This document shows, in pieces, positions 38,201 through 46,726 of a DNA stretch of 64,000 nucleotides; the stretch's first letter is position 1; each line of letters begins with the position of its first letter. Where the stretch lies: positions 124,001-188,000 of the forward strand of contig JAJPHN010000051.1 of NCBI GenBank assembly GCA_021325235.1. Reading direction: 5' to 3'. The translations under genes and the position numbers were made by a program. The notes beneath the pieces were generated by a model. That model was not told the origin of the DNA. It searched no databases and worked only from the letters and a program-made list of their open reading frames with translations. This DNA is from Terriglobia bacterium. GTDB lineage: Bacteria > Acidobacteriota > Terriglobia > Bryobacterales > Bryobacteraceae.

Positions 38201-38995
38201 CGGCGTTTCACGGATGGCATCTCGATACTGATGAATTACACCTACAGCCATTTGCTCGATAATGTCGGCGGTCCCGAGGCGGACAGCGGCGGCGGCCCGA
38301 CTGCGGGCGGGCAGGGGCAGAAGCCTTACCAGACGCTTGCACCCGGCGTACTGGCGGTATGGGGTCTAAGCGCTAACGACATCCCGAACCGGCTGAGCGT
38401 GGCCTACAATTATCAGTTTCCAGTGGGCAGGGGACGCCGCTGGCTGGGAAGTCCGCAGGGATTTGGACAGCATCTACTGGAGGGCATCGTGGGCGGTTGG
38501 CAGTTCTCCGGTTACAGCACGTACAACAGCGGCAGTCCGGTGATCTGGGGCAGCAATACCAGCAACTCGAGCAATACCATCTCGGTAAACACTACCTTCG
38601 GCAGCTACACAAGTTCCGATCACAATCCGGCAAATTCGGGCTATAAGGGGGATAATGGCGCGTTACTGTCGCCGACCGGCTCGATCGCAAGTCTTACGCC
38701 GCGTTTCGACGCGACCAAGGTGACCGGCGCCAAATCGTTCGTGTACGGCAATCTTCCGCCGCTCGATCCCAATCTGCGGAACCCGCCTTTCTATCAAACC
38801 GACCTCTCGCTGATGAAAAACTTCAACTTCACGGAGGCAAGATATCTGCAGTTCCGGATCGAATCTGCCAATGCGTTTAACATCCGGGGTTTCGGCGGCT
38901 ACGATTCCACCATTGGCGATCCCGCGTTTGGCTTAATTACCAGTGCGGGCAACGGCCCGCGAAACCTGCAATTTTCGGCGCGTATTATCTTCTAG
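35234..38995 (+). CDS. TonB-dependent receptor with carboxypeptidase-regulatory-like domain
   Basis: 1253 aa from ATG 35234 with GGAGG upstream. A signal peptide ends at LLSMAQ. The N-terminal regulatory-like fold reads GSIGGLVTDPSGAAVPNATV. A plug region (VEFYVDGNVVTTGRAHNL, VSAEFGRVSGGYVELISKSG) is followed by the barrel, which ends with an aromatic residue (NLQFSARIIF). It should import a ligand across the outer membrane with TonB energy. It sits between the NPCBM protein and a CRTAC1 protein, all on the plus strand, which suggests glycan uptake. Confidence 0.93.
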   Translation: MKLSGAVCAALLLLPLLSMAQAGSGSIGGLVTDPSGAAVPNATVDVINTATAEKHEFKTLNDGRYLVPQLLPGTYEVTVNAQGFKRYDRTGIVLQVGDALNVPVALEVGSTTETINVSGQTPLLNTENAETGAVIDNVNIMNQPQLDRDPFGLVRLSGNVLGGVNPNNQQDLRINGGRTSSVEFYVDGNVVTTGRAHNLTTQTPSMDAVDQFKVVTNGVSAEFGRVSGGYVELISKSGSNQYHGDLYEYFQNDLFNASSWYNNATGTPKAKFHQNDYGFTLGGPVRIPKLYNGRDKTFFFVDNEYFVSRSAGNAVVGSMPTAAERSGDFTNTYTIGQITDPNNPNATITAKIPTLMYDPNGRYGTTQVPNPFDGNLGYPRLDLLGGDGKHVPAHLISPTSAAILSLLPMPNQAPNLGLGSDANNYITTQNGTGDNFRIGVRLDQVISDKQRLSIQFRRYDTNGGTTRVGGPLFTANQTNSNGGDNGSVNYDYAYTPTFLINARASVLFNPYVNGALLPVSTTAAALKIPSVYEGIIGPNNIPQVQIDFMGVGSAAAGIGGYYSGTNQANQMNSTTYDFNLAATKILSHHTIKFGFETRRYYDNFLQFGYGGIPNLITFDANPVAFNSGDHGFESVGSVGNSLGAFELGIADWNNASGTATRAMNVNYNALFVQDDFKVTPKLTVNMGLRWDAEGPTTERHDKIYFWDQNAPSPFTIDPKFNWQSALSAAGLPTSIPAPAWVTQGLPSGAVMIAGTNWFPSRTPQALDLHQFAPRLGIAYQLNSKTVVRAFGGVMYLPTTGDAGSYSTASSNIPLANAAQSAWHASNDNMRHYISTWNNPFPLPGDITYYTRDPVVANVQASINPGPSPFSRYMHMPHEFDWGFNIQRQLPWQFVAEAAYTANRGVGLLAPDLISTYPRNLFTPAYSSVMTTPLQSPILLNGQYVPQNGTLGPTQQLGILEYPYPQYATVNVLGTNMGSSMYNAFNLRIERRFTDGISILMNYTYSHLLDNVGGPEADSGGGPTAGGQGQKPYQTLAPGVLAVWGLSANDIPNRLSVAYNYQFPVGRGRRWLGSPQGFGQHLLEGIVGGWQFSGYSTYNSGSPVIWGSNTSNSSNTISVNTTFGSYTSSDHNPANSGYKGDNGALLSPTGSIASLTPRFDATKVTGAKSFVYGNLPPLDPNLRNPPFYQTDLSLMKNFNFTEARYLQFRIESANAFNIRGFGGYDSTIGDPAFGLITSAGNGPRNLQFSARIIF

Positions 38996-39004
38996 AAGAG
39001 CGAA

Positions 39005-39039
39005 GCTGCGGGACGCGAACTCCGAACGTGTCCCGCAGC
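39005..39039 (+). repeat. Inverted repeat between receptor and CRTAC1 gene
   Basis: GCTGCGGGAC (39005-39014) and GTCCCGCAGC (39030-39039) form a perfect 10-bp stem with a 15-nt loop. No T-run follows, so it is more likely an mRNA-stabilising or attenuating hairpin than an intrinsic terminator. It ends nine bases before the next ATG, where no Shine-Dalgarno is visible. Confidence 0.6.
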
Positions 39040-39048
39040 CGGCTGTAA

Positions 39049-40719
39049 ATGCGCGCAGGAATTCTGATCGGCCTTCTTTCCGTTTCCGCTCTGCTCTTCT
39101 ACGGAACTGAAGCAAGCACCATCCGCTTCGAAGATGCAACAGCAAAGAGCGGCGTTTCCTTTATCACGCGCAATTCCGCCACTCCGAATAAGAACCAGAT
39201 CGAAACGATGGTCGCTGGAGTCGCTCTGATCGATTACGATCAGGATGGCTATCCCGATATCTACCTCGTCAACGGCGCGGAGATCCCTTCTCTGGCGAAA
39301 ACGTCTTCCGCGTACTGGAACGGCCTGTATCACAACAACCACGACGGCACATTCACAGACGTAACCGAACGCGCCGGCGTGCAGGGCGCGGGATACGGCA
39401 TGGGCGTCGCGGTAGGCGATTACGACAACGACGGCTATCCCGATCTCTTCCTGGCAAACGTCACCGGCAATCAACTTTTTCACAACAATCGCGACGGCAC
39501 GTTCACGGAAGTAACCCGCGCGGCCGGCGTGGAAGGCGCGAACTACAAGGGCAAGAAGATGTGGTCGACCGCCGCGGGCTGGTTCGATTACAACAATGAT
39601 GGACGGCTCGACCTTTTCGTCGTGAACTACTGCGTCTGGGGCGTGAACCAGGATCCGTACTGTTCGTCCCCGAAGGGCGGCCGCTCGTATTGCAGCCCGC
39701 GTTTTTACGAGCCGCTCCATAACACCCTCTATCGCAACGACGGCAACGGCCATTTCACGGACGTTTCCGACGAGACCGGAATTGCGAAGAGCTTCGGGCG
39801 CGGCATGAGCGTCTCGTTTGCCGATTACGACGGCGACGGTTTTCTCGACGCGTTCGTAGCGAACGACAACGATGCCAATTTTCTGTTTCACAACATCGGG
39901 GGCAAGCGTTTCGAGGAAGTCGGGACGGAGGCCGGCATCGCGTATAACGATAACGGCAAAGCGCTCTCCGGTATGGGTTCCGATTTTCGGGACGTGAACA
40001 ACGACGGGCGGCCGGACATTTGGCACACCGCTGTGGAGCACGAGACGTTTCCGCTGTATCTGAACATGGGCAAGCTTTTCTTTGCCGCCGGCGCATCGAG
40101 CGGGTTGGATCGCTGCACGGTCAACATGTCGGGCTGGGGTAATGGCATCTTCGATTTCGATAACGACGGCTGGAAGGATTTGTTTGTCGCGCGTTCGAAC
40201 GTGCTCGATAACATAGCCGATCTCGGCACTGGGCGCGAGTACTTCGAGCCGAATTCTGTGTTTCGCAATCTAGGCAATGGTCAGTTTGAGGATGTGAGCG
40301 CCCAGGCTGGTCCGGATTTTCAGGCAGCGGCAGCACATCGCGGCGTAGCGTTCGGCGATCTGGACAACGATGGGCGGATCGATGCGGTTGTGAGCGTGCT
40401 CGGCGGCAACGTGAAGGTGCTGCGAAATGTTTCGGCTAACTCGAATCACTGGCTTGTGCTGAAACTGCGCGGAACCCGCAGCAACCGGATGGGACTGGGC
40501 GCGCAGATCCGCCTCACTACCGAAGGCGGCAAGGCGCAGTGGAACGAGGCAACTACCAGCGTCGGCTACGCGAGCTCGAGCGACGCGCGCGTGCATTTTG
40601 GTTTAGGCGCCGCCGCTTTGGTACGCGAACTCGAGATTCGCTGGCCGAGCGGCATACGGCAGACAGTACGCAATGTAAGAGCGGATCAGATGCTCACCGT
40701 CGAGGAAGCCGCGCCATGA
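39049..40719 (+). CDS. CRTAC1-family protein (VCBS/FG-GAP repeats, ASPIC/UnbV tail), copy 1
   Basis: 556 aa with an N-terminal signal (ILIGLLSVSALLFYGTEAS). Several Ca-binding repeats are visible, such as DYDQDGYPDIYLVNG, DYDNDGYPDLFLANV and DYDGDGFLDAFVAND, which form an integrin-like propeller. The C terminus is an ASPIC/UnbV domain (GLGAAALVRELEIRWPSG). The family is exported and abundant in Acidobacteria and Planctomycetes, with no settled function. The stop overlaps the following TPR gene by four bases. Confidence 0.9.
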   Translation: MRAGILIGLLSVSALLFYGTEASTIRFEDATAKSGVSFITRNSATPNKNQIETMVAGVALIDYDQDGYPDIYLVNGAEIPSLAKTSSAYWNGLYHNNHDGTFTDVTERAGVQGAGYGMGVAVGDYDNDGYPDLFLANVTGNQLFHNNRDGTFTEVTRAAGVEGANYKGKKMWSTAAGWFDYNNDGRLDLFVVNYCVWGVNQDPYCSSPKGGRSYCSPRFYEPLHNTLYRNDGNGHFTDVSDETGIAKSFGRGMSVSFADYDGDGFLDAFVANDNDANFLFHNIGGKRFEEVGTEAGIAYNDNGKALSGMGSDFRDVNNDGRPDIWHTAVEHETFPLYLNMGKLFFAAGASSGLDRCTVNMSGWGNGIFDFDNDGWKDLFVARSNVLDNIADLGTGREYFEPNSVFRNLGNGQFEDVSAQAGPDFQAAAAHRGVAFGDLDNDGRIDAVVSVLGGNVKVLRNVSANSNHWLVLKLRGTRSNRMGLGAQIRLTTEGGKAQWNEATTSVGYASSSDARVHFGLGAAALVRELEIRWPSGIRQTVRNVRADQMLTVEEAAP

Positions 40720-41864
40720 TCGTGCTGCCGTTGCTGCTGTTTTTGCAGAGCGATACCGGCCGCCTTCAGTTCGAACATGCAAACGAACTTGCGCAGCAAG
40801 GGCATTGCGAACAGGCAGAACCGATCTATCGCGAGCTTGCACAGAAATACCCAAACAAGCCGGCAATCCCGTTCGCGCTCGGGCAATGCCAATTTCAGGC
40901 CAAGGACTATCTCGCGGCAGCAGGTTCGTTCCAAGCCGCGCTCGCGCTCGATCCCACCGCTTCTGTTGCGGCCGCAATGCGCGGGGCGGCGCTGGGCATG
41001 GCGGGTAAGATGCCCGAAGCGCTCGAGCAATTGCGCGCGGCTACGCGGCAGGATGCGTCCATCGAGCCCGCGTTTCGCATGCTCGGGATGTTTGAAGTGG
41101 AAAGCGGCCAGAGCGGACCGGAGGCTCTGGAGGCACTGAAGCGGGCCGTATCACTCGATAGCTCCGACGAGCGGGCGCATTACTGGCTCGGGCAGGGGCT
41201 GCTGGCAACCAGGGATTTCGAGGAGGCGGCGGCTGAGTTCGAAGCGGCGCTGCGGTTGCAGCGCAGCGACCCCGAGGCCGAGCTGGGACACGCGGAGGCG
41301 TTGCGAGCGGCAGGTCAGCCCGAGCGTGCGCTGGGTGAGTTCCAGAGTGTGCTCCAGCGTTCGCCGTCGTGGGGAAAGGCGCTGCTCGGAGCCGCACGCT
41401 GCGATTACGATCTGCAGCGCTTTCCGGAAGCTTTGCGCCTGGCCGAAGCGGCGCATGGAAAAGTAACCGATCTGGAAGAGAAGCGAGCAGCAGTCTGGCT
41501 CCTGGCTAGGCTCTATCGTGCACAAAATGAGATCGCGAAGGCACAGCAGATGGAAGCGGAACTGGCCGCGATGGAACGCGACATGGCCGATCGGCTTACG
41601 CACTTCCGCATGCTTCAGGAAGAAGCTGCACGCTACCGCACGGCTGGCGATTACGCGAAAGTGGCGGCAACGCTCGAGCAGGCGCTGAAGATCGAGCAAC
41701 GTCAGGACTCGCTGGTGGTACTCGGAGATGCGTATCGCAAGCTCGGGCGGTCAAAGGATGCGGCGCAGTGCTATCTTCGCGCGCTGGCCGTTGGTCCGGA
41801 GCAGCCCGAAATTACGCAAAGGCTGGCGGCAACCCGCGCAGATCTTGGGCGCCAGTCGCGCTGA
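40716..41864 (+). CDS. TPR-repeat protein coupled to CRTAC1 copy 1
   Basis: 382 aa from ATG 40716, inside the stop of the CRTAC1 gene. A short hydrophobic start (MIVLPLLLFLQ) may be a signal peptide. TPR motifs run almost to the end (LAQQGHCEQAEPIYRELAQ, ERAHYWLGQGLLATRDFEEA, DSLVVLGDAYRKLGRSKDA). Coupling suggests that it works with the CRTAC1 protein. It is tail-to-tail with another TPR gene, with no space between them. Confidence 0.85.
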   Translation: MIVLPLLLFLQSDTGRLQFEHANELAQQGHCEQAEPIYRELAQKYPNKPAIPFALGQCQFQAKDYLAAAGSFQAALALDPTASVAAAMRGAALGMAGKMPEALEQLRAATRQDASIEPAFRMLGMFEVESGQSGPEALEALKRAVSLDSSDERAHYWLGQGLLATRDFEEAAAEFEAALRLQRSDPEAELGHAEALRAAGQPERALGEFQSVLQRSPSWGKALLGAARCDYDLQRFPEALRLAEAAHGKVTDLEEKRAAVWLLARLYRAQNEIAKAQQMEAELAAMERDMADRLTHFRMLQEEAARYRTAGDYAKVAATLEQALKIEQRQDSLVVLGDAYRKLGRSKDAAQCYLRALAVGPEQPEITQRLAATRADLGRQSR

Positions 41865-42791
41865 TCATTGATTACCGGAATGCGCAATAACCCATTGCTG
41901 CTCGCGTTCGGCTTGAGCGGTTCGTCCCGCTGCAAAGTAAAGCCGGGCCAGCAGAACATGTGCCGCTCGAATCCCGTCGGCATCGCTGCCCTGGCCCGCG
42001 AGCGCCTGCTCGGCCTGCACAATCGCCTTATCACGCTCGCCCTTTCGGTCCAGATATTTCGCTTTACTCAGATGTGCGGGGCCGTATTGCGGGGATTTGC
42101 GGATGATCTCGTCCAATATCTGCTGCGCCTTCGCGTCCTGATTGCGGCGCGTCAGAAAATCTGCGTACTGGAAGGCGGTGGCAGGATCAAATGAGCTCGA
42201 ATTTTCATTCAAACGGTTCGATTGCTCAAAATCCGCCTGGGCCGCCTGCGTCTGATTCAGACGATCTTCGCAGAGCCCTTTCAGCGTGTGCATTTGAAGA
42301 CGCGCAGTATCGTTCAGCCCCGATAAATTCAGAGCTCGCTTCTCTTCCGCGATGCAGACCGGCTCGCGATTATTCAGATACGCCCATTGTGCATAGAAGT
42401 GGTGCGACTCCGGGTCGCCCGGCAACGCGCTGGCTGCCTTCTCCAACAACTGACCCACTTCCGTGCTGTCAGGATGATCGCGAAGAAGTGCTTCGCCGAG
42501 GCTGCGCTCGAGCAGAGGAGAATCCGGAATGCGTTGTAAGCCCTCGCGCAGCACTGTTATCGCCTGTTGTGTCTGGCCGGTTCGGATATAGCAATCGGAA
42601 ACGAGCCGGTACGCTGGCTCCTGATTCGGTCCTTTTGCCGCCAGCAGAGGCCCCAGCAACTCTGGCAGAGGCGCGCAATTTCCCGCGCGCATCAGCTGAA
42701 AGCCTTCGGCGAGGGTGCTGTTCTCGGTTTGCGCGTGCGCGGGCTGTACGATCAGCAGCACCGCTGCAAGTATGAGCAAATTGCAAACCAT
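41865..42791 (-). CDS. Exported TPR-repeat protein
   Basis: 308 aa from ATG 42791; a TTG at 42809 would add six residues. The signal peptide is MVCNLLILAAVLLIVQPAHAQ. TPR-like helices follow (EPAYRLVSDCYIRTGQTQQAI, DGIRAAHVLLARLYFAAGRTAQA). It is divergent from CRTAC1 copy 2, with about 40 bases between the two starts. Its stop abuts that of the TPR gene on the other strand. Confidence 0.82.
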   Translation of the reverse strand: MVCNLLILAAVLLIVQPAHAQTENSTLAEGFQLMRAGNCAPLPELLGPLLAAKGPNQEPAYRLVSDCYIRTGQTQQAITVLREGLQRIPDSPLLERSLGEALLRDHPDSTEVGQLLEKAASALPGDPESHHFYAQWAYLNNREPVCIAEEKRALNLSGLNDTARLQMHTLKGLCEDRLNQTQAAQADFEQSNRLNENSSSFDPATAFQYADFLTRRNQDAKAQQILDEIIRKSPQYGPAHLSKAKYLDRKGERDKAIVQAEQALAGQGSDADGIRAAHVLLARLYFAAGRTAQAEREQQWVIAHSGNQ

Positions 42792-42833
42792 CGTAACGAT
42801 CAACCCCAAAGGATGCCATAGAGCGACTCAGAA

Positions 42834-44507
42834 ATGCTCGTTCCGTTCATTCGCCGAATCGGGCCAACAGTATCAATCCTCCTTGCGGGCGTGGCGCTGG
42901 CTGTTCTCATCTGCGGTACCCCGGCTAGCCTTCCCCTCCGGTTTGAGGACGCCGCTCGGGAAAGCGGGCTTAACTTCGTACTCGACAATTCAGCCACACC
43001 GCTGAAACATCAAATCGAAACGATGATCGGAGGCGTCGCGGTGCTCGACTACAATCACGACGGACGTCCCGATATCTACTTTGTCAACGGCGCGCGCTTA
43101 CCGGACATGGACAAGTCCGAGCCGAAATTCTGGAACCGCTTATACCGCAACGATGGACGAGGGAAGTTCACGGACGTAACCGATCAAGCGGGCGTACGCG
43201 GTGTCGGTTACGGTATGGGCGTCGCAGTTGGCGATTACGATAACGATGGCTACCCCGACATCTACATAGCCGGTGCGAATCGGAATCAGTTGCTCCATAA
43301 TAATCGGGATGGCACCTTCAGCGATGTGACAGAAAAAGCAGGTGTGGCGGGCCTTCTGCGGAGCTCCGGGAAAAAGCCGCTGGCGGTAAGCGCAGGCTGG
43401 TTCGATTACAACAACGATGGATTGCTCGATCTATTTGTCGTCAATTACCTCGACTGGTCCATGGATCATGAGCCACCCTGCTACTCGAACCACATCCGGG
43501 CTTATTGTTCGCCTGCAAGTTATCAAGGCGAACCAAGCATGCTGTTTCGCAACAACGGCGATGGCACATTCACTGACGTTTCCGAAAGCTCAGGAATCAG
43601 CCGCTATACCGGAAAGGGCATGGGGGAGGCGTTTGCGGATTACGACGGCGACGGCTATACCGATATCTTCGTCGCCAATGACACGTATCGCAATTTTCTC
43701 TTCCATAACCGGCGCGATGGCACGTTCGAAGAAGTGGGCATCCTCGCTGGAATTGCGTATAACGAGAACGGGAAATCAATAGCCGGCATGGGGGCCGATT
43801 TCCGCGATGTAGACAATGACGGGCGCCCCGACCTTTTTGTCACGGGCATGATCAACGACACATTTCCGCTGTTTCGCAATTCAGCGGAGGGCTTTACGGA
43901 CATCACGAGCCGCGCTGGCCTCACACACGCGACCCTGCGCCTGACTGGATGGAGCAACGGTATTTTCGATCTGGACAATGATGGCTGGAAAGATCTCTTC
44001 ACTGCGAACGCTGGCATCCTTGATAACTCGCGCGAGATCGATGGCACGGATTATCTACAGCGGAATCTGGTTCTGCGGAATGAGGGCGGAAGCCGCTTCG
44101 AGCCGGTTCCAATCTCCCGGCATGCGGCAGCCCATCGTGGCGCCGCTTTTGCTGACTTCGACGGTGACGGCAAGGTGGACATTGTCGTGAGCGTCTTGAA
44201 CGGGCCGGCGGAACTGCTGCTGAATCGCAGCCCGAATGCTAATCACTGGCTCGATATCGAACTTGAAGGAACCAAAAGCAATCGCGATGGATTAGGCGCG
44301 CGGATCGCGGTACGCACTTCCTCGGGTACGCAGTACAATCACGCCACGACCAGCGTCGGCTACGGCTGTTCGAGCGATAAGCGCGTCCATTTTGGGCTGG
44401 GCACTGCAACGCGCACTACCGAAATCAGAGTGCTTTGGCCCAGCGGCCGAAAGCAAATTCTGAACGATATCGCTGCTGATCAAGTCTTGCACATTCGCGA
44501 ACCCTAA
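42834..44507 (+). CDS. CRTAC1-family protein, copy 2
   Basis: 557 aa, same architecture and almost the same length as the copy at 39 kb. A signal/anchor segment (VSILLAGVALAVLICGTPAS) is followed by NSATPLKHQIETMIGGVAVL, repeats such as DYNHDGRPDIYFVNG, DYDNDGYPDIYIAGA and DYDGDGYTDIFVAND, and an ASPIC/UnbV tail (GLGTATRTTEIRVLWPSGRK). The two are clearly paralogues. It precedes two glycoside hydrolase-like genes on the same strand. Confidence 0.9.
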   Translation: MLVPFIRRIGPTVSILLAGVALAVLICGTPASLPLRFEDAARESGLNFVLDNSATPLKHQIETMIGGVAVLDYNHDGRPDIYFVNGARLPDMDKSEPKFWNRLYRNDGRGKFTDVTDQAGVRGVGYGMGVAVGDYDNDGYPDIYIAGANRNQLLHNNRDGTFSDVTEKAGVAGLLRSSGKKPLAVSAGWFDYNNDGLLDLFVVNYLDWSMDHEPPCYSNHIRAYCSPASYQGEPSMLFRNNGDGTFTDVSESSGISRYTGKGMGEAFADYDGDGYTDIFVANDTYRNFLFHNRRDGTFEEVGILAGIAYNENGKSIAGMGADFRDVDNDGRPDLFVTGMINDTFPLFRNSAEGFTDITSRAGLTHATLRLTGWSNGIFDLDNDGWKDLFTANAGILDNSREIDGTDYLQRNLVLRNEGGSRFEPVPISRHAAAHRGAAFADFDGDGKVDIVVSVLNGPAELLLNRSPNANHWLDIELEGTKSNRDGLGARIAVRTSSGTQYNHATTSVGYGCSSDKRVHFGLGTATRTTEIRVLWPSGRKQILNDIAADQVLHIREP

Positions 44508-44581
44508 GCTGCGTGTCCGCAAGGAAAAGCGGCAGAAATCTTACAGACGCATCTGCGCCATTTGATCGAAGCTTGAGATTT

Positions 44582-46726
44582 ATGTGTTCGTTGCCCTTGC
44601 TCACGATCGTGTTGACGCTTCTGGCGTCCGGCTCTGCTGCGGCAGAACCGATCGTTATTGGCGGTCCCGCACTGAAGCTCGAGTTTACGAACGACAACTC
44701 TCGATTACTTCTGGTTCAAATGCGCAAAGGCGACGATCGGCCTCTTCTCTTTCGCGATGGGGACGGGAAAACGCCCGGACCGGGTCCGGTGGGCAACCCA
44801 TTCGCAATTGTGATCCGGAACGGGCCCCATAAAGGGCAGTGGGGACCGGCTTCGTTTCGCGTACTGAAGTTGCAAACGGCGAACGATTGCCTGATTGCCT
44901 ACCTTGCTCACGATGAATTGCCGCTTGCGCTCATTCTCGAAGTTTCGGTAGAAGGTAGCGTTGCGACGTGGCGCGGGCAGGTCCTCTGGAACGGTTCGGA
45001 TCCCGTCGAGATCGATACGTATCTTCCGCTCTTCTCGCGCACTCGCTTCTCCTCTCCGCAAACGGACCGGCTGCTGACCGCCGAAGTCTCCGGCATGGCG
45101 CTCAACTCGCTTGGCGACGTCAATTTTTCGGATGCATACATCGGCAGCCTCTCCGCGCCGCTGTTTCTGGTTGAGGGAGGCGGGCGCGGCCTGGCTGTTG
45201 TCGATCAGAATCGAGCCGAGTATGCCGCGGACCCGGGCGACTGTGCACTGCGTGGACAGGTCGTCGGCAACACGTTCCCGATCTCGGATATGCCGTGGGA
45301 TGAACGAAAGCCGAAAGGCGGCGCGAGCGGACCATTTATCGGAATCCGCTACACGCGCTGGTTTCGTTCTATTTCGGAAGCCGGAGGAGAAGCGGAATGG
45401 GCACAGGCGGAAAAAGTTCCGGACACTCCGCCCGTCCGCAAATTGGGCGATGCAGTGGACATCGGACCCGTACGCACTTACGCCTATCACGGCTCATGGC
45501 AGAACGGCGGATTATGGCTCCGTCACGAGCGCAGCAGCGTTCTCTTCCGTGCCTCGGCCGCCGAGTGGTATCGCAACAATACCTTCATCTCTGAAGACAT
45601 GGGCGATCGCATGCTGAAAGCCGGCGAATCGTTCTACGATTATGCGAAGGTGCTGGCCAACAAGCAGCGCATGGGTTCGGACCTGTTCGCGATTCCGGGT
45701 TTCAGCGAACCCGAGATCCTGGGCAGCACTGCGAATTTCCTTAATCGTGGAGATTATATTTTTCCAGCCGGCAACCTGGGCGGCCTTGATGCAGAGCGCG
45801 AAGGCATTGCCGCCCTTCATCGTCAAAACGGGCATCTGCTGTATTACGTCGAGGGTCTGATCGTATGGAAGCGCTCACGTATCGGACGAACATGGGCCCG
45901 CGATTGGGCCATCATGAACGAAGACGGAACCTTTTCGGAGAGCTATAAAGGCTTTTACGACATGTGTCCGGCAGCGCCAGGATGGCAGGAATGGCTGGCG
46001 AAAACACTGGCCCAGATCGTAAAGGATTCAAATGTAGACGGGTTCTTCATCGATTCACTGACAGCCACGAACAATCATCGCTGTTTCAATCCCGCGCATC
46101 ATCATCCGCATCCGGACGTCTGGACGTGGGGCGTGCGGCAGTTGCTCGCCCGGGTGCGCGGGGAAGTCGATCGAGTCAATCCTTCGACGGTTCTATTCAC
46201 TGAAGGTGAGGCCGATCTCGCGCGCGAATTCACGGATGGCTTTATTACCCACAGCGCCTTCTGGAATCACGGCACATTCACGGAACCCCTTCTGCGCTTC
46301 ATTTATCCGCCGATGAAAGCCTATGAGAGCTGGGGTTACGGGAAGAATCCGCAGCGCAACCACATTTTCAACGCCGTGAACGGCGAGTACATCTATGCGC
46401 ACGATTCGGAAACCGATATCATGGCGCCGATTTCGCTTGCCACCCGGCACGTCTACAATGCGTATCCGGAGATCACGCACGCTCAGATGCTTGCTGCCGA
46501 TCTAGCTTGCACGGGATGTATCGCGGCGCTTTTTGACGGCGGGAACGGGCCGATTTTGACCGTTGGAAATTCGGCCGGAACCGCAGTAAATGGGACTGTA
46601 AAAATACCGGCATCGGGAACGGTCTTATTCGATCGTGTCACCGGAGTTCATATCGAAGTCGAGAACGGACAAGCATCGATTCCTTTGCAGGGATGGGAGT
46701 TCCGCGCCTTTGAAATACGTCCCTGA
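44582..46726 (+). CDS. DUF6259-like exported glycoside hydrolase
   Basis: 714 aa from ATG 44582. The signal peptide ends near GSAAAEP. The first ~270 residues look like a galactose-mutarotase-type beta-sandwich. A TIM-barrel-like region follows: MNEDGTFSESYKGFYDMCP, VDGFFIDSLTATNNHRCFNP with an Asp at a barrel-strand end, and STVLFTEGEADLARE with a Glu at another. These are plausible catalytic acids, as in clan-D/A-like glycosidases. A small C-terminal beta domain ends the protein. Its 3' end overlaps the alpha-galactosidase gene, so the two are co-expressed. Confidence 0.7.
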   Translation: MCSLPLLTIVLTLLASGSAAAEPIVIGGPALKLEFTNDNSRLLLVQMRKGDDRPLLFRDGDGKTPGPGPVGNPFAIVIRNGPHKGQWGPASFRVLKLQTANDCLIAYLAHDELPLALILEVSVEGSVATWRGQVLWNGSDPVEIDTYLPLFSRTRFSSPQTDRLLTAEVSGMALNSLGDVNFSDAYIGSLSAPLFLVEGGGRGLAVVDQNRAEYAADPGDCALRGQVVGNTFPISDMPWDERKPKGGASGPFIGIRYTRWFRSISEAGGEAEWAQAEKVPDTPPVRKLGDAVDIGPVRTYAYHGSWQNGGLWLRHERSSVLFRASAAEWYRNNTFISEDMGDRMLKAGESFYDYAKVLANKQRMGSDLFAIPGFSEPEILGSTANFLNRGDYIFPAGNLGGLDAEREGIAALHRQNGHLLYYVEGLIVWKRSRIGRTWARDWAIMNEDGTFSESYKGFYDMCPAAPGWQEWLAKTLAQIVKDSNVDGFFIDSLTATNNHRCFNPAHHHPHPDVWTWGVRQLLARVRGEVDRVNPSTVLFTEGEADLAREFTDGFITHSAFWNHGTFTEPLLRFIYPPMKAYESWGYGKNPQRNHIFNAVNGEYIYAHDSETDIMAPISLATRHVYNAYPEITHAQMLAADLACTGCIAALFDGGNGPILTVGNSAGTAVNGTVKIPASGTVLFDRVTGVHIEVENGQASIPLQGWEFRAFEIRP